11,855 nt of DNA from Streptosporangiaceae bacterium (GCA_030039095.1 JASHQP010000253.1:1-11855), one strand, 5' to 3'; positions 1 through 6,540 are shown, counted from the first letter of the stretch. Made by a program: numbers and translations. Notes: generated by a model not told the origin, from the letters alone.

Positions 1-712
1 CATCCGCCTGGTGGAGACCGCCGAGCCCGACCGGCAGCGAGACCGGCACCGCCGCCTGCTCCCGGAACGCCTCGAGCGCGCCGGGGTAGGTGGGCCCTTC
101 CACCAGCACCCGGTCGCCCGGGGCCAGCAGCGCGCGGGCCAGCAGCGACAGCGCCTGCTGTCCGCCGTTGGTCACCACGATCTGCTGCGGCCCGGTGCGG
201 ATTCCGCGCTCGGTGTACCGGTCGGCGATCGCGCGGCGCAGCGCCGGGTGCCCGGCCGGGTAATAGCCGATGTCTCCGGCGGTGCGGGCCAGCGCGGCCG
301 CGACCCCGGCGTACACCCCGGCGACCTCGGGTGGCGGTGTGTCCGGTGCGGCGCACGCGAGCGGGATCACGCCGTCACCGGGTTCCAGCAGGTGCAGGAA
401 CAGCGGCGCGCTGGTGGTCTGGCGCGCGCCCGCCAGTTCCGCCCCGGGCGGTTCCGCGCCGGCCACGCGGGTGCCGCTGCCCTGGCGCCGGACGATCCGG
501 CCGTCCTGGCGCAGCAGGTCGTACGCGGCGACCACGGTGCTGCGCCCGACCGCGAGCGCCAGCGCCAGAGCCCGGTCGGGCGGCAGCGGCTCGCCCGGCG
601 GCAGCTCTCCCTCGTCGATCAGCAGCCGCAGCCTGGCGGCCAGCAGTACCTGCAGCGGCCCGCGGCCCGACGACCACCGGCCCAGACGCTCGGCGAGCTC
701 AATTGGCTTCAT
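1..712 (-). CDS. MocR-type GntR-family regulator with aminotransferase-like domain (3' part outside window)
   Basis: The ATG at 712-710 opens a frame that runs off the left edge after 237 codons. Residues about 10-78 form a GntR winged helix-turn-helix, with LIDEGELPPGEPLPPDRALA, then GRSTVVAAYDLLRQDGRI and the wing QGSGTRV. After a linker, from about residue 115 the protein resembles fold-type I aminotransferases (YYPAGHPALRRAIADRY, VVTNGGQQALSLLARALLAPGDRVLVEGPTYPGALEAF). This HTH plus aminotransferase layout is the hallmark of MocR/GabR/PdxR regulators, which usually bind PLP or its adduct with an amino compound and control a divergent neighbour and often themselves. The catalytic-type lysine lies outside the window, so PLP binding cannot be checked. 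The divergent aminotransferase operon at 857 is the obvious target (inference). The gene is not a stand-alone aminotransferase because the HTH is in the same frame. Confidence 0.93.
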   Translation of the reverse strand, partial: MKPIELAERLGRWSSGRGPLQVLLAARLRLLIDEGELPPGEPLPPDRALALALAVGRSTVVAAYDLLRQDGRIVRRQGSGTRVAGAEPPGAELAGARQTTSAPLFLHLLEPGDGVIPLACAAPDTPPPEVAGVYAGVAAALARTAGDIGYYPAGHPALRRAIADRYTERGIRTGPQQIVVTNGGQQALSLLARALLAPGDRVLVEGPTYPGALEAFREQAAVPVSLPVGLGGLHQAD

Positions 713-737
713 CTGCAAACCAATTCTGCGGCATTGG
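701..737. promoter_or_regulatory. Repeated ATTGG/CCAAT boxes in divergent promoter, candidate MocR operator
   Basis: Three boxes occur at the regulator's start: AATTGG at 701-706, its exact reverse complement CCAATT at 720-725, and ATTGG again at 733-737. MocR proteins commonly bind spaced repeats near their own promoter, so these boxes are a reasonable operator candidate. The first pair straddles the regulator's start codon, which would fit autorepression. No experimentally known consensus was matched. Confidence 0.35.
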
Positions 738-792
738 CTCTTCCGGCGCCACCCCGGCCCGGCAAGCATGGCCGGGTAGCCATCCGCCAGCC

Positions 793-856
793 CGGCGAGG
801 ACTCTGCCAGGTGAGGACTCTGCCCGGCGAGGACTCTGCCCGATGAGGACCCTGTC
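793..856 (+). repeat. Four tandem 16-bp repeats carrying a ribosome-binding core, abutting the start codon
   Basis: Four consecutive 16-bp units occupy 793-808, 809-824, 825-840 and 841-856. The consensus is CGGCGAGGACTCTGCC; unit 2 starts AGGT, and unit 4 is CGATGAGGACCCTGTC. Each unit holds GAGGA, a good Shine-Dalgarno core, and the last unit ends directly at the ATG at 857 with 7 nt between GAGGA and the ATG. Only the last copy is correctly placed for initiation; the others are extra upstream copies. Confidence 0.9.
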
Positions 857-1996
857 ATGCGAAAGTTTCCCGCCAGCCCGATCACGGCGCTGATCGACGA
901 GAAGCCGCGGTACAACCTCGGCGAGAGCGTCGCGCCCGACCTGACCGTCGCCGAACTGCTCGGCCCGGCCGGCCCGGCGGGGTTGGCCAACCTGGCGGAC
1001 GTGAAACTCGGCTACGGCACCTCGGCGGGCTCCGCCGAGCTCCGCGAACTCGTCGCCACTCGGCACGGGATCGCCGACGACCAGGTGCTGATCACGACCG
1101 GGGCAGCCGCCTCGCTGTTCCTCGTCACCCTGCTGGCCGGCGACGGCGAGATGCTGATCGCACGGCCCTGCTACCCGCCGGCGCTCGACGCCGCCGCGGG
1201 TCTCGGCGCCAGGGTGGTGACCGTGGCGTCCCGGTTCGGGGACGGCTACCGCATTGACCTGGATGCGTTCACCGCCAAGCTGTCCCCTAGGACGCGGCTT
1301 GTCAGCGTGGCCTCGCCACAGAACCCGTGCGGCGTCGCGTTCAGGCCCGATGAAGTTGAATCGATGCTCGCCGCCATGTCTCGCATCTGCCCCGAGGCGC
1401 TGCTGATGATCGACGAGACGTACCGGGAGGCCACGTACGGGGACGCGGCGCCGGCCGGCAGCTTCGCGGGCATGTCGCCGCGGGTGCTGACGTGCGCGTC
1501 GCTGTCCAAGGCGTACGGCGCGCCCGGCCTGCGGATCGGCTGGCTGACCACCGGAGATGCGGCGCTTGCGGAGGAACTACGGCTAGCCAAGTTCAACTCC
1601 TCACTCGCGTGCGGGACCCTCGACGAGTTCCTCGCCGCCCGGCTGCTGGCCCGCGCGGACCAGATCCTCGCGTCGCGCGGCGCGTTCCTTGATCAGGCTC
1701 GCGGGATCGTCGAACGCTGGATCAAGGGGCACACCGGACGGCTGCACTGGCTGCCGCCCGAGGCCGGGGCGATGTGCTGCATGCAGCTCGACCCGGGCGC
1801 CTTCGGGCCCCGGGAGATCGACCGCTTCCACGCCTACCTTGGGCGGGAGCGGACCATGGTCGCCAGGGGCCCCTGGTTCGGCGACACCGGCCACGTCTTC
1901 CGGCTCGGCCTCGGCTACGAGCCGCTGGACCGGCTGGAGCAGGGCCTCGACATCATCAGCGCCGCACTCGCGGCACAGAACGAAAGGACTCGCTGA
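857..1996 (+). CDS. PLP-dependent class I/II aminotransferase
   Basis: A 379-residue fold-type I PLP enzyme of normal length for class I/II aminotransferases. Visible landmarks are the substrate-side motif YGTSAGSAELRELVA, the phosphate-loop region ITTGAAASLF, the SPQNPCG motif, Asp186 in LMIDETYREATYG (pairs with the PLP ring nitrogen), the Schiff-base lysine Lys218 in SLSKAYGAPGLRIGW, and the carboxylate-binding arginine Arg349 in FRLGLGYE. All key residues are present, so it is probably active. ATG 857 is chosen because GAGGA lies 7 nt upstream. The TGA at 1994-1996 lies 2 nt before the next ATG, indicating an operon with the RidA-like and PhzF-like genes, probably under the divergent MocR regulator. 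The substrate cannot be told from sequence; similar folds also include lyases and the cyclising enzymes of amino-acid-derived antibiotics. Confidence 0.93.
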   Translation: MRKFPASPITALIDEKPRYNLGESVAPDLTVAELLGPAGPAGLANLADVKLGYGTSAGSAELRELVATRHGIADDQVLITTGAAASLFLVTLLAGDGEMLIARPCYPPALDAAAGLGARVVTVASRFGDGYRIDLDAFTAKLSPRTRLVSVASPQNPCGVAFRPDEVESMLAAMSRICPEALLMIDETYREATYGDAAPAGSFAGMSPRVLTCASLSKAYGAPGLRIGWLTTGDAALAEELRLAKFNSSLACGTLDEFLAARLLARADQILASRGAFLDQARGIVERWIKGHTGRLHWLPPEAGAMCCMQLDPGAFGPREIDRFHAYLGRERTMVARGPWFGDTGHVFRLGLGYEPLDRLEQGLDIISAALAAQNERTR

Positions 1997-1998
1997 CC

Positions 1999-2376
1999 AT
2001 GACACGCGACGCCATCAGCAGCGACAAGCTGCCAGCCGCCAATCTGCCGTTCTCGCTCGGCGTGCGCGGCGGCGGGCTCCTGTTTCTCAGCGGGCAGGTC
2101 GCGCAGGACCCGGCCACCGGCGACCTCGTCGACGGCGACGTCCGCAGCCAGGCCCTCCAGATCCTGCGCAACATCGCGACCGCGCTGGAGGCGGCGGGAA
2201 AGAGCCTCGGGGACGTGCTGCGGGTCGGCGTCTATCTCACGGACATGTCCGACTACGCGGCGATGAACGAGGCGTACCGCGAGCACTTCGCCGAGCCGTA
2301 CCCGGCGCGCACCGCGATCGGCGTTGCCGCGCTGCCGCTCGGGGCGGCGATCGAGATGGACGTGGTGGTGGGCTGA
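1999..2376 (+). CDS. RidA/YjgF/YER057c family protein, probable enamine/imine deaminase
   Basis: A 125-residue protein with the full length and pattern of the RidA family: [21 protein letters not shown] near the N-terminus, then [39 protein letters not shown] and [22 protein letters not shown]. Arg104 corresponds to the arginine that binds the substrate carboxylate in active RidA, and Glu119 fits the conserved acidic residue. The cysteine that follows the arginine in E. coli RidA is absent. RidA proteins hydrolyse reactive enamine/imine products of PLP enzymes, so the aminotransferase encoded 2 nt upstream is a plausible source of substrate. The ATG at 1999 is preceded by AAGGA inside the upstream gene. 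The frame is open far upstream, but that part overlaps the aminotransferase and is not credible. Members of this family often work in dedicated pathways, so housekeeping RidA function is not assured. Confidence 0.92.
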   Translation: MTRDAISSDKLPAANLPFSLGVRGGGLLFLSGQVAQDPATGDLVDGDVRSQALQILRNIATALEAAGKSLGDVLRVGVYLTDMSDYAAMNEAYREHFAEPYPARTAIGVAALPLGAAIEMDVVVG

Positions 2377-2379
2377 GCC

Positions 2380-3252
2380 ATGGGATTCGACTTCGTGCTG
2401 GCCGACGTGTTCAGCGACCGGGCCTTCGGCGGCAACCAGCTCGCGGTGTTCCCCGACGCCACGGGGATCACCGACGAGACCATGCAGCAGCTCGCGCGGG
2501 AATTCAACTTCTCCGAGACCACGTTCGTGCTCCCGCCCACCGGCCCCTCGTGCACGCACCGGGTCCGGATCTTCACGCCGAACCAGGAACTGCCGTTCGC
2601 CGGGCACCCCACGGTGGGCACGGCCGCGGTCCTCGCGGGCCTGAGCGGGCAGAAGGAGTTCGTCTTCGAGGAGGGCATCGGCCCCGTCGAGGTGGCCGTC
2701 GACGGGGAGACGATCCGGTTCCGCCTGCGGTCCCCCCGCTACGACAGCAGCCCCGAGGCGCCGCCGGCGGCGGCGATCGCCGCTGCCCTGTCGCTGCCGC
2801 GGGACGCCATCGCCGACTGCTGGTACGGGGGCGTCGGGCTGAAGTTCTGCTTCATCCGGCTGGCCTCGCCGGAACTCGTGGACCGCGCCGTGCTGGACAA
2901 GGCGGCGTGGGCCTCGGGGGTGGCCGGAGGGTGGGGGCGGGAGATGTACTTCTTCGCTGGCGACTTCGGCGATGGCGCCCGGCTGCATGCGCGGATGTTC
3001 GGGCCCGGCGTGGGGGTCGACGAGGACCCGGCGACCGGGTCGGCGTGCGCGTCGCTGATCGCCAGCCTCGCCGCCCGCTCACCGGAGCGGGACGGCAGTT
3101 ACCGTTTCCGGGTTGACCAGGGAGCGGTCATGGGCCGTCCCAGCGCGCTGGAGGGCACCGCCACGAAGGAAGGTGGCGAGATCAGCGAGGTCACCGTCGG
3201 CGGCAGCGCCACGATCGTCGGTCACGGCACGATGAGCCTTCCCGGCGGGTAG
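2380..3252 (+). CDS. PhzF-like isomerase/epimerase family protein
   Basis: A 290-residue protein with the two-lobed diaminopimelate-epimerase-like fold of the PhzF family. Motifs in order: [16 protein letters not shown] (residues 10-24), [10 protein letters not shown] with Glu46 matching the catalytic glutamate of Phz[20 protein letters not shown] with His76, [14 protein letters not shown], and the terminal-lobe motif [10 protein letters not shown]. In phenazine producers PhzF isomerises trans-2,3-dihydro-3-hydroxyanthranilate, but most family members act on other small, often amino-acid-like, molecules. No other phenazine gene is present, so phenazine synthesis is not supported. The ATG follows the ridA-like stop by 3 nt (TGAGCCATG), so the three genes are almost certainly co-translated. 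The likely role is an isomerisation or epimerisation step in the same pathway. Confidence 0.92.
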   Translation: MGFDFVLADVFSDRAFGGNQLAVFPDATGITDETMQQLAREFNFSETTFVLPPTGPSCTHRVRIFTPNQELPFAGHPTVGTAAVLAGLSGQKEFVFEEGIGPVEVAVDGETIRFRLRSPRYDSSPEAPPAAAIAAALSLPRDAIADCWYGGVGLKFCFIRLASPELVDRAVLDKAAWASGVAGGWGREMYFFAGDFGDGARLHARMFGPGVGVDEDPATGSACASLIASLAARSPERDGSYRFRVDQGAVMGRPSALEGTATKEGGEISEVTVGGSATIVGHGTMSLPGG

Positions 3253-3263
3253 AACCGCGGTTC
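3252..3263. repeat. Perfect 12-bp palindrome between phzF-like gene and next gene
   Basis: GAACCGCGGTTC is a perfect 12-bp palindrome that begins on the last base of the PhzF-like stop codon and ends 5 nt before the GTG at 3269. It could be an operator for the next gene or a chance short palindrome; no T-run follows, so it is not a convincing terminator. Confidence 0.3.
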
Positions 3264-3268
3264 ATCAT

Positions 3269-4039
3269 GTGAGCATGAACGCGATGAAGCGCTGCCGGGT
3301 GGCCTGGGATGCCGCCGGGCGCGAGGTCGGCGTGTCGGTGATCAACGGCGATGAACCGTGGATCGAGAAGCAGCGCATAGACGTCGCCATGGCGATCGCC
3401 AGCCAGGCCATCGACCGGATCCGCGACGACGCTTCCGGGGCCGAGATGGCGCTCGACGCCGTCGAGGCAATCCGCGATCCTGAGACGCTCGTTTCGCTGA
3501 CGGTTGCCGCTTTGGTGCAGGTGGCCGCCGTTCACGTTGGCCTGCCGGCGCTGGCGGCCAAGCTTCTCGGCGACGCGGCGGGGAACCTGGGGCGCGCGCT
3601 GCTGGCCGCGGAACCGGCCAGCGATCGGGACGCTGCCGTCTATTACGCCGACTTCGACTACGACTACGAACCCGGCACCGGCAGAACCTGGTTTGAGGAT
3701 CCCCCGACCCGGGATGCGCACCCGGCTTCCCGTGGCGTCACGCTCGGCAGCCTGCTCGCTCCGCGTCCGAGCGACGCGACGGAACGGTCACGCCAAGTGG
3801 GCCGGGCGGACCCGTCAGGCCGGATGGGCCGGGCAGGCCGGATGGGCCGGGCAGGCCGTGCGGACCGGCCTAGGCTGGTCAGCCGTGCCATTCCCCAGGA
3901 GGACGTGGGGCGGGCGGCTACGCGCGCCAACCCCCCTCCCAAGCTGACGGGCACAGACCGCGGGCTGCACCCGCCGTCACGCGGCGGCAGGCAAGACCGG
4001 GGCGGCAGGCAAGACCGGGGCGGCAGAGACGCCTGGTGA
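3269..4039 (+). CDS. Hypothetical protein with basic Gly/Arg-rich repeated tail
   Basis: I do not recognise this protein (256 residues from the GTG at 3269; in-frame ATGs at 3275 and 3284 are alternatives, and no start has a clear Shine-Dalgarno site). Residues about 1-115 look like a compact, mostly helical domain (VAMAIASQAIDRIRDDASG, VSLTVAALVQVAAVHVGLPAL), followed by an acidic, tyrosine-rich stretch YYADFDYDYEPGTG near residues 130-143. From about 165 the protein is low complexity and basic: RMGRAG twice (18-bp repeats at 3821-3856) and GGRQDR twice plus GGRDAW (18-bp repeats from 3983). Because the repeat unit is 18 bp, copy-number changes keep the frame. There is no signal peptide or clear membrane span. 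It lies 16 bp after the PhzF-like gene and may be co-transcribed, but its mixed codon use towards the end suggests a fast-evolving tail. Confidence 0.65.
   Translation: MSMNAMKRCRVAWDAAGREVGVSVINGDEPWIEKQRIDVAMAIASQAIDRIRDDASGAEMALDAVEAIRDPETLVSLTVAALVQVAAVHVGLPALAAKLLGDAAGNLGRALLAAEPASDRDAAVYYADFDYDYEPGTGRTWFEDPPTRDAHPASRGVTLGSLLAPRPSDATERSRQVGRADPSGRMGRAGRMGRAGRADRPRLVSRAIPQEDVGRAATRANPPPKLTGTDRGLHPPSRGGRQDRGGRQDRGGRDAW
3821..3856 (+). repeat. 18-bp tandem repeat, two copies, in frame
   Basis: CGGATGGGCCGGGCAGGC occurs at 3821-3838 and again at 3839-3856, encoding RMGRAG twice in the tail of the hypothetical protein. Related degenerate sequence precedes it at about 3799-3820. Confidence 0.85.
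3983..4026 (+). repeat. 18-bp tandem repeat, about 2.4 copies, in frame
   Basis: GGCGGCAGGCAAGACCGG occurs at 3983-4000 and 4001-4018, with the first 8 bases again at 4019-4026. It encodes GGRQDR twice, then GGR, at the extreme C-terminus of the hypothetical protein. It differs in sequence from the other 18-bp repeat in the same gene. Confidence 0.85.
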
Positions 4040-4072
4040 TCGCGAGCCGTCCGCCACGAAGGGTGCCGTAAT

Positions 4073-4119
4073 GATCTAGGAGCCTAACGTGCAGATACTG
4101 CGCGTTAGGCTCCTAGATC
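4073..4119. terminator. Strong inverted repeat between convergent genes, probable bidirectional terminator
   Basis: Arms of 17 bp match perfectly: GATCTAGGAGCCTAACG at 4073-4089 and its reverse complement at 4103-4119. The inside continues to pair (G4091 with C4101, CAG 4092-4094 with CTG 4098-4100) around an ATA loop, so in RNA the hairpin could reach about 22 pairs with one G-U or mismatch. It sits between the stop of the plus-strand hypothetical gene (4039) and the stop of the minus-strand aldehyde dehydrogenase (4162). That is the expected place for a shared terminator. There is only a weak U-rich tail, which is common for actinobacterial terminators. Confidence 0.75.
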
Positions 4120-4161
4120 TTCTGCTGCGAGGGTGCCCGGCCCGGCCCGGGACGTGGACTG

Positions 4162-5658
4162 CTAGGGTTCCGTGTCTTCGTAGCCGGCCGGGCGGCCTTC
4201 GAGGATCACGGTCTTGGTCTCGAGGAACGGCAGCAGTCCCTCGCGCCCGCCCTCGCGGCCGATGCCGGACTGCTTGAACCCGCCGAACGCGATGCCGAAG
4301 TCGGTGCGGAACGCGTTGTGGCCGACGGTGCCGGAACGCAGCTGCCCGGCGACCTGTCGCGCCTTGTTCACGTCGTTGGTGAACACCGACGCGTTGAGGC
4401 CGTAGATCGTGTCGTTCGCGACCCGGATCGCGTCCTGCTCGTCCTCCGCGGGGACCACGGACAGGACCGGGCCGAAGATCTCCTCCTGTGCGATCACCGA
4501 GTGGTTGTCCACGTTCCCGAACACGGTCGGCTCGACGAACCAGCCGCGCTCGAGGTCCTTCGGGCGGCCTCCGCCGGTCGCCAGCTTGGCCCCGTCGGCG
4601 ATGCCCTTGGCGATGTAGCCCTCGACCCGGTCCCGCTGGCGGCTGGCGACCAGCGGACCCATCTGCGTCTGCGTGTCGAACGGGTCGCCGACCCGCACCT
4701 GGGAGAACGTGCTGGCCAGGGCCTCGACGAGCTCGTCGTGACGGCTGCGTGGCACCACGATCCTCGTCAGCGACGAGCAGACCTGCCCGGAAAGGAAGCA
4801 CTCCGCCTGGGACAGCGTGGCCGCCGCGGTCGCGAGGTCCATGTCGTCAAGGATCACCGCGGCCGACTTGCCGCCCAGCTCGAGGGTGCAGCGGGCGATC
4901 CGCTCGCCGCAGATCGACGCGATCCGGCGGCCCGCCGCGGTGGAGCCGGTGAAGCTGATCTTGTCCACGCCCGGGTCGCGGACCAGCAGTTCGGATACCT
5001 CGCGGTCGGCGGTGAGGACGTTCAGCACGCCCGCCGGCAGTCCCACCGCCTCGGCGGCCTCGGCGATCAGGTATCCCTCGCCGGGAGCTTCCGGCGAGTT
5101 CTTCAGGATGACCGTGCACCCGGCCAGCAGAGCCGGCGCGACCTTGTTGCTGATCAGGCCCATCGGCGCATTCCACGGGATGATCGCCCCGACGACCCCC
5201 ACCGGCTCACGGACGATGAGCCCGAACTGCCCGACCGTCGGCTTGGCCGGTTCCTCGAACGGGAACGAGTCCGCGAGATCGGCGAACGCGTTGAAGGTGC
5301 GCTGCGCGCCCTTGCCGGTGTTGCGCGCGATCGCGTGCAGGACGCCGGACTCGCGCGGCCAGATCTGGCCCAGGTCCTCGGTCCGCCTGGCGATCTCCGC
5401 GCCGATCGCCCGCAGGTATCCCGCTCGCTCGGCGTGGCTGAGCCGTGGCCAGGGCCCGTTGTCGAATGCCTCCCGCGCCGCGGCAACCGCGCGCGATATG
5501 TCAGCGGCCTGAGCCTCGGCGACGGTGAAGAACAGTTCCTCGGTCCCGGAGTCGATCACCTTGATGGTTGCCTGGGAGGAGGGCGTCACCCACTGTCCGC
5601 CGATGAAGAAGCGATCCGCGTGACGGATCGGGACGCTCATCTCACTTGCCAGGCTCAT
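4162..5658 (-). CDS. NAD(P)-dependent aldehyde dehydrogenase
   Basis: A 498-residue member of the classical aldehyde dehydrogenase superfamily, which oxidises an aldehyde to the acid with NAD(P)+. Visible residues from the ATG at 5658: oxyanion-hole Asn163 in IIPWNAPM, Lys186 in VILKNSPEAP (normally KPSE, so a slightly variant cofactor motif), the FTGST nucleotide motif, general base Glu260 in LELGGKSA, nucleophile Cys294 in SGQVCSS, and Glu393 in EEIFGPV. Length and motifs are complete, so the enzyme should be active. ATG 5658 is preferred over an earlier frame extension to 5736 because GGGAGGG lies just upstream; ATG 5640 is an alternative. The aldehyde is not identifiable, and no pathway partner is adjacent on the same strand. 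A 70-bp piece of this gene (4376-4445) is duplicated at 7469-7538. Confidence 0.95.
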   Translation of the reverse strand: MSLASEMSVPIRHADRFFIGGQWVTPSSQATIKVIDSGTEELFFTVAEAQAADISRAVAAAREAFDNGPWPRLSHAERAGYLRAIGAEIARRTEDLGQIWPRESGVLHAIARNTGKGAQRTFNAFADLADSFPFEEPAKPTVGQFGLIVREPVGVVGAIIPWNAPMGLISNKVAPALLAGCTVILKNSPEAPGEGYLIAEAAEAVGLPAGVLNVLTADREVSELLVRDPGVDKISFTGSTAAGRRIASICGERIARCTLELGGKSAAVILDDMDLATAAATLSQAECFLSGQVCSSLTRIVVPRSRHDELVEALASTFSQVRVGDPFDTQTQMGPLVASRQRDRVEGYIAKGIADGAKLATGGGRPKDLERGWFVEPTVFGNVDNHSVIAQEEIFGPVLSVVPAEDEQDAIRVANDTIYGLNASVFTNDVNKARQVAGQLRSGTVGHNAFRTDFGIAFGGFKQSGIGREGGREGLLPFLETKTVILEGRPAGYEDTEP

Positions 5659-5672
5659 GTGTTGCCCTCCCA

Positions 5673-5691
5673 GTAGTCTCACTGTGACTAC
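5673..5691. promoter_or_regulatory. Inverted repeat upstream of aldehyde dehydrogenase, candidate operator
   Basis: GTAGTC at 5673-5678 and GACTAC at 5686-5691 are exact inverted copies with a 7-bp spacer, centred about 24 bp upstream of the aldehyde dehydrogenase ATG. On the minus strand a possible promoter, TTAAGC then TACTGG with 18 bp between, spans this palindrome. A repressor bound here would block transcription. No cognate regulator gene is adjacent. Confidence 0.4.
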
Positions 5692-5780
5692 CAGCTTAAG
5701 CCGGACGCGCCGCGCCGCCAAGACCTGGCCCGGCAAGGGGTGGACGCTTCGGCCGGGGCACCCGGCGAGAGTCGTGGGCA

Positions 5781-5821
5781 GAGGCTACGGGCCCGGTGGT
5801 GGGGTGAAGATCGCGTGGGTT
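5781..5821. repeat. 41-bp segment duplicated at the toxin 3' end (7539-7580)
   Basis: Aligned directly, 5781-5821 and 7539-7580 differ by one substitution (C versus T) and by the length of a G-run (4 at 5801-5804, 5 at 7559-7563). On the minus strand it reads THAIFTPPPGP then TAG, close to the toxin's THTIFTP. Confidence 0.88.
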
Positions 5822-6083
5822 TCACCGCCCGGACCCTTGATCAGGCCCGCGATGAGGTGCGGCCCCGCCGATCCCACCCAGCCGAGTAGTGCCTGGGGAA
5901 CCCCCGGCCCGGTAGTGGGCTGGGGAGAGCTGCCCATCTGCGCCGCGTGGCTGGCACTCGCCGCGGTGATGACCTGATACTGGCCGGAAACGTGCCCGGA
6001 AATAGCGGCCGCCCGGCCAGGCAAGCCAGCTTGTAATTTGCGGCGGTGGGGACTGGTGTGCGGGTGCTGTGCGGGGTGGCTGG

Positions 6084-6449
6084 TCAGCGGGGTGGGGTGA
6101 GCACGGCAGCGAGGGCGCTGAGGGCTGCGGGGACCAGGGCGTAGTAGGCCCAGACGCCGCGCTTGTCGCGGGTGAAGATCCCGGCATCGACCAGGATCTT
6201 CAGGTGGTGGGAGATGGTCGGCTGGGTGAGGCCCAGCGGGCTGGTCAGCTCGCAGGCGCACGCCTCGCCGCCCTCGTGCGCGGCGACCATCGAGACCAGT
6301 TGCAGCCGGACCGGGTCGGCCAGTGCTTTGAGCATGCGGGCGAGGTCGGCGGCCTGGACGGCGGTGATCGGCTGGCGCAGCAGCGGCGTGCAGCACTCGC
6401 TGGCCAGCGGCAGGGACGCCGGGGCGGCCTGGTCGGCGGTGGTGGTCAT
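6084..6449 (-). CDS. arsR: ArsR-family arsenic-responsive transcriptional repressor
   Basis: A 121-residue ArsR/SmtB winged-helix repressor that releases its operator when As(III) or a similar thiophilic metal binds. The DNA-recognition region LTQPTISHHLKILVDAGIFTRDKRGVWAYYAL and the preceding MLKALADPVRLQLVSMV are classic for the family. Candidate metal ligands are Cys19-Cys20 in the N-terminal tail and Cys64/Cys66 in EACACEL. A CC pair in the tail combined with a cysteine near the HTH resembles the corynebacterial ArsR layout more than the E. coli CxC-only site. The ATG at 6449 is chosen because TATACT ends 6 nt upstream, which predicts a leaderless mRNA; an upstream extension of the frame lacks support. 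It is divergent to arsM, which it presumably controls together with itself. Confidence 0.94.
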   Translation of the reverse strand: MTTTADQAAPASLPLASECCTPLLRQPITAVQAADLARMLKALADPVRLQLVSMVAAHEGGEACACELTSPLGLTQPTISHHLKILVDAGIFTRDKRGVWAYYALVPAALSALAAVLTPPR

Positions 6450-6455
6450 CGGGCC

Positions 6456-6486
6456 AGTATAGAGGCCAGACATTGACATCTGTCTA
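6456..6486 (-). promoter_or_regulatory. arsR promoter, predicted leaderless
   Basis: Read on the minus strand, TATACT (6461-6456) is a near-consensus -10 box whose expected start point falls on or beside the A of the arsR ATG (6449). TAGACA (6486-6481) is a possible -35 with a long 19-bp gap. The palindrome at 6469-6490 overlies the spacer and the -35, so repressor binding would block RNA polymerase. Confidence 0.6.
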
Positions 6487-6490
6487 TGTC
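6469..6490. promoter_or_regulatory. ArsR operator, palindrome 1
   Basis: The half-sites GACATTGACA (6469-6478) and TGTCTATGTC (6481-6490) are inverted copies with a single mismatch around a TC centre. This size and the ATTGACA core fit the imperfect palindromes bound by ArsR/SmtB repressors. It lies within the arsR promoter. Confidence 0.7.
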
Positions 6491-6499
6491 CTGGGCAGG

Positions 6500-6529
6500 C
6501 TAAGGCATTGACAGTTATCGATGCCTTAG
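6500..6529. promoter_or_regulatory. Second palindrome in the arsR-arsM intergenic region, candidate ArsR operator 2
   Basis: CTAAGGCATTGA at 6500-6511 and TCGATGCCTTAG at 6518-6529 are inverted copies with one mismatch; the outer 9 bp are perfect. It repeats the ATTGACA core of palindrome 1, and the two centres are 35 bp apart. It lies just before the arsM ribosome-binding site, so it could control arsM separately from arsR. Confidence 0.6.
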
Positions 6530-6540
6530 GGGTGATCGGG

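Larger units (their letters stand above)
5659..6083. other. 425-bp intergenic stretch with a possible decayed coding remnant
   Basis: Between the aldehyde dehydrogenase start and the arsR stop no intact gene is convincing. On the minus strand one frame reads from roughly 6040 to a TAG at 5785-5787 with mostly G/C third positions and ends in THAIFTPPPGP. It has no credible start of its own, and its upper part overlaps the arsR 3' region only out of frame. It may be the 3' remnant of a lost gene. Its last 41 bp (5781-5821) are the same as the end of the toxin gene at 7539-7580, apart from one base change and one indel. Confidence 0.35.

Noticed and set aside
793..856. 16-bp repeats as a CRISPR array
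   Set aside because: The repeats are contiguous with no spacers, much too short, and no cas gene is present.
1774..1998. Upstream extension of the RidA-like frame
   Set aside because: The extension overlaps conserved aminotransferase sequence; ATG 1999 gives the exact family length.
1689..3116. 475-residue plus-strand frame overlapping three operon genes
   Set aside because: It is Arg/Gly/Pro-rich, out of frame with the aminotransferase, RidA and PhzF-like genes, and has no family features.
2380..3252. Phenazine biosynthesis cluster
   Set aside because: Only a PhzF-family protein is present, without phzA/B, D, E or G; the family is widespread outside phenazine producers.
4073..4119. Inverted repeat as an insertion-sequence end
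   Set aside because: No transposase gene or second copy is in the window, and its position between two convergent stops fits a terminator better.
4318..5676. 452-residue plus-strand open frame opposite the aldehyde dehydrogenase
   Set aside because: It is antisense to a gene with all catalytic motifs, and its composition (Arg, Asp, Val, Leu, Gly rich without motifs) is typical of a GC-rich shadow frame.
6508..6540. TTG start for arsM
   Set aside because: It would place the second palindrome inside the coding region, while ATG 6541 has an AGGGG ribosome-binding site 8 nt upstream.
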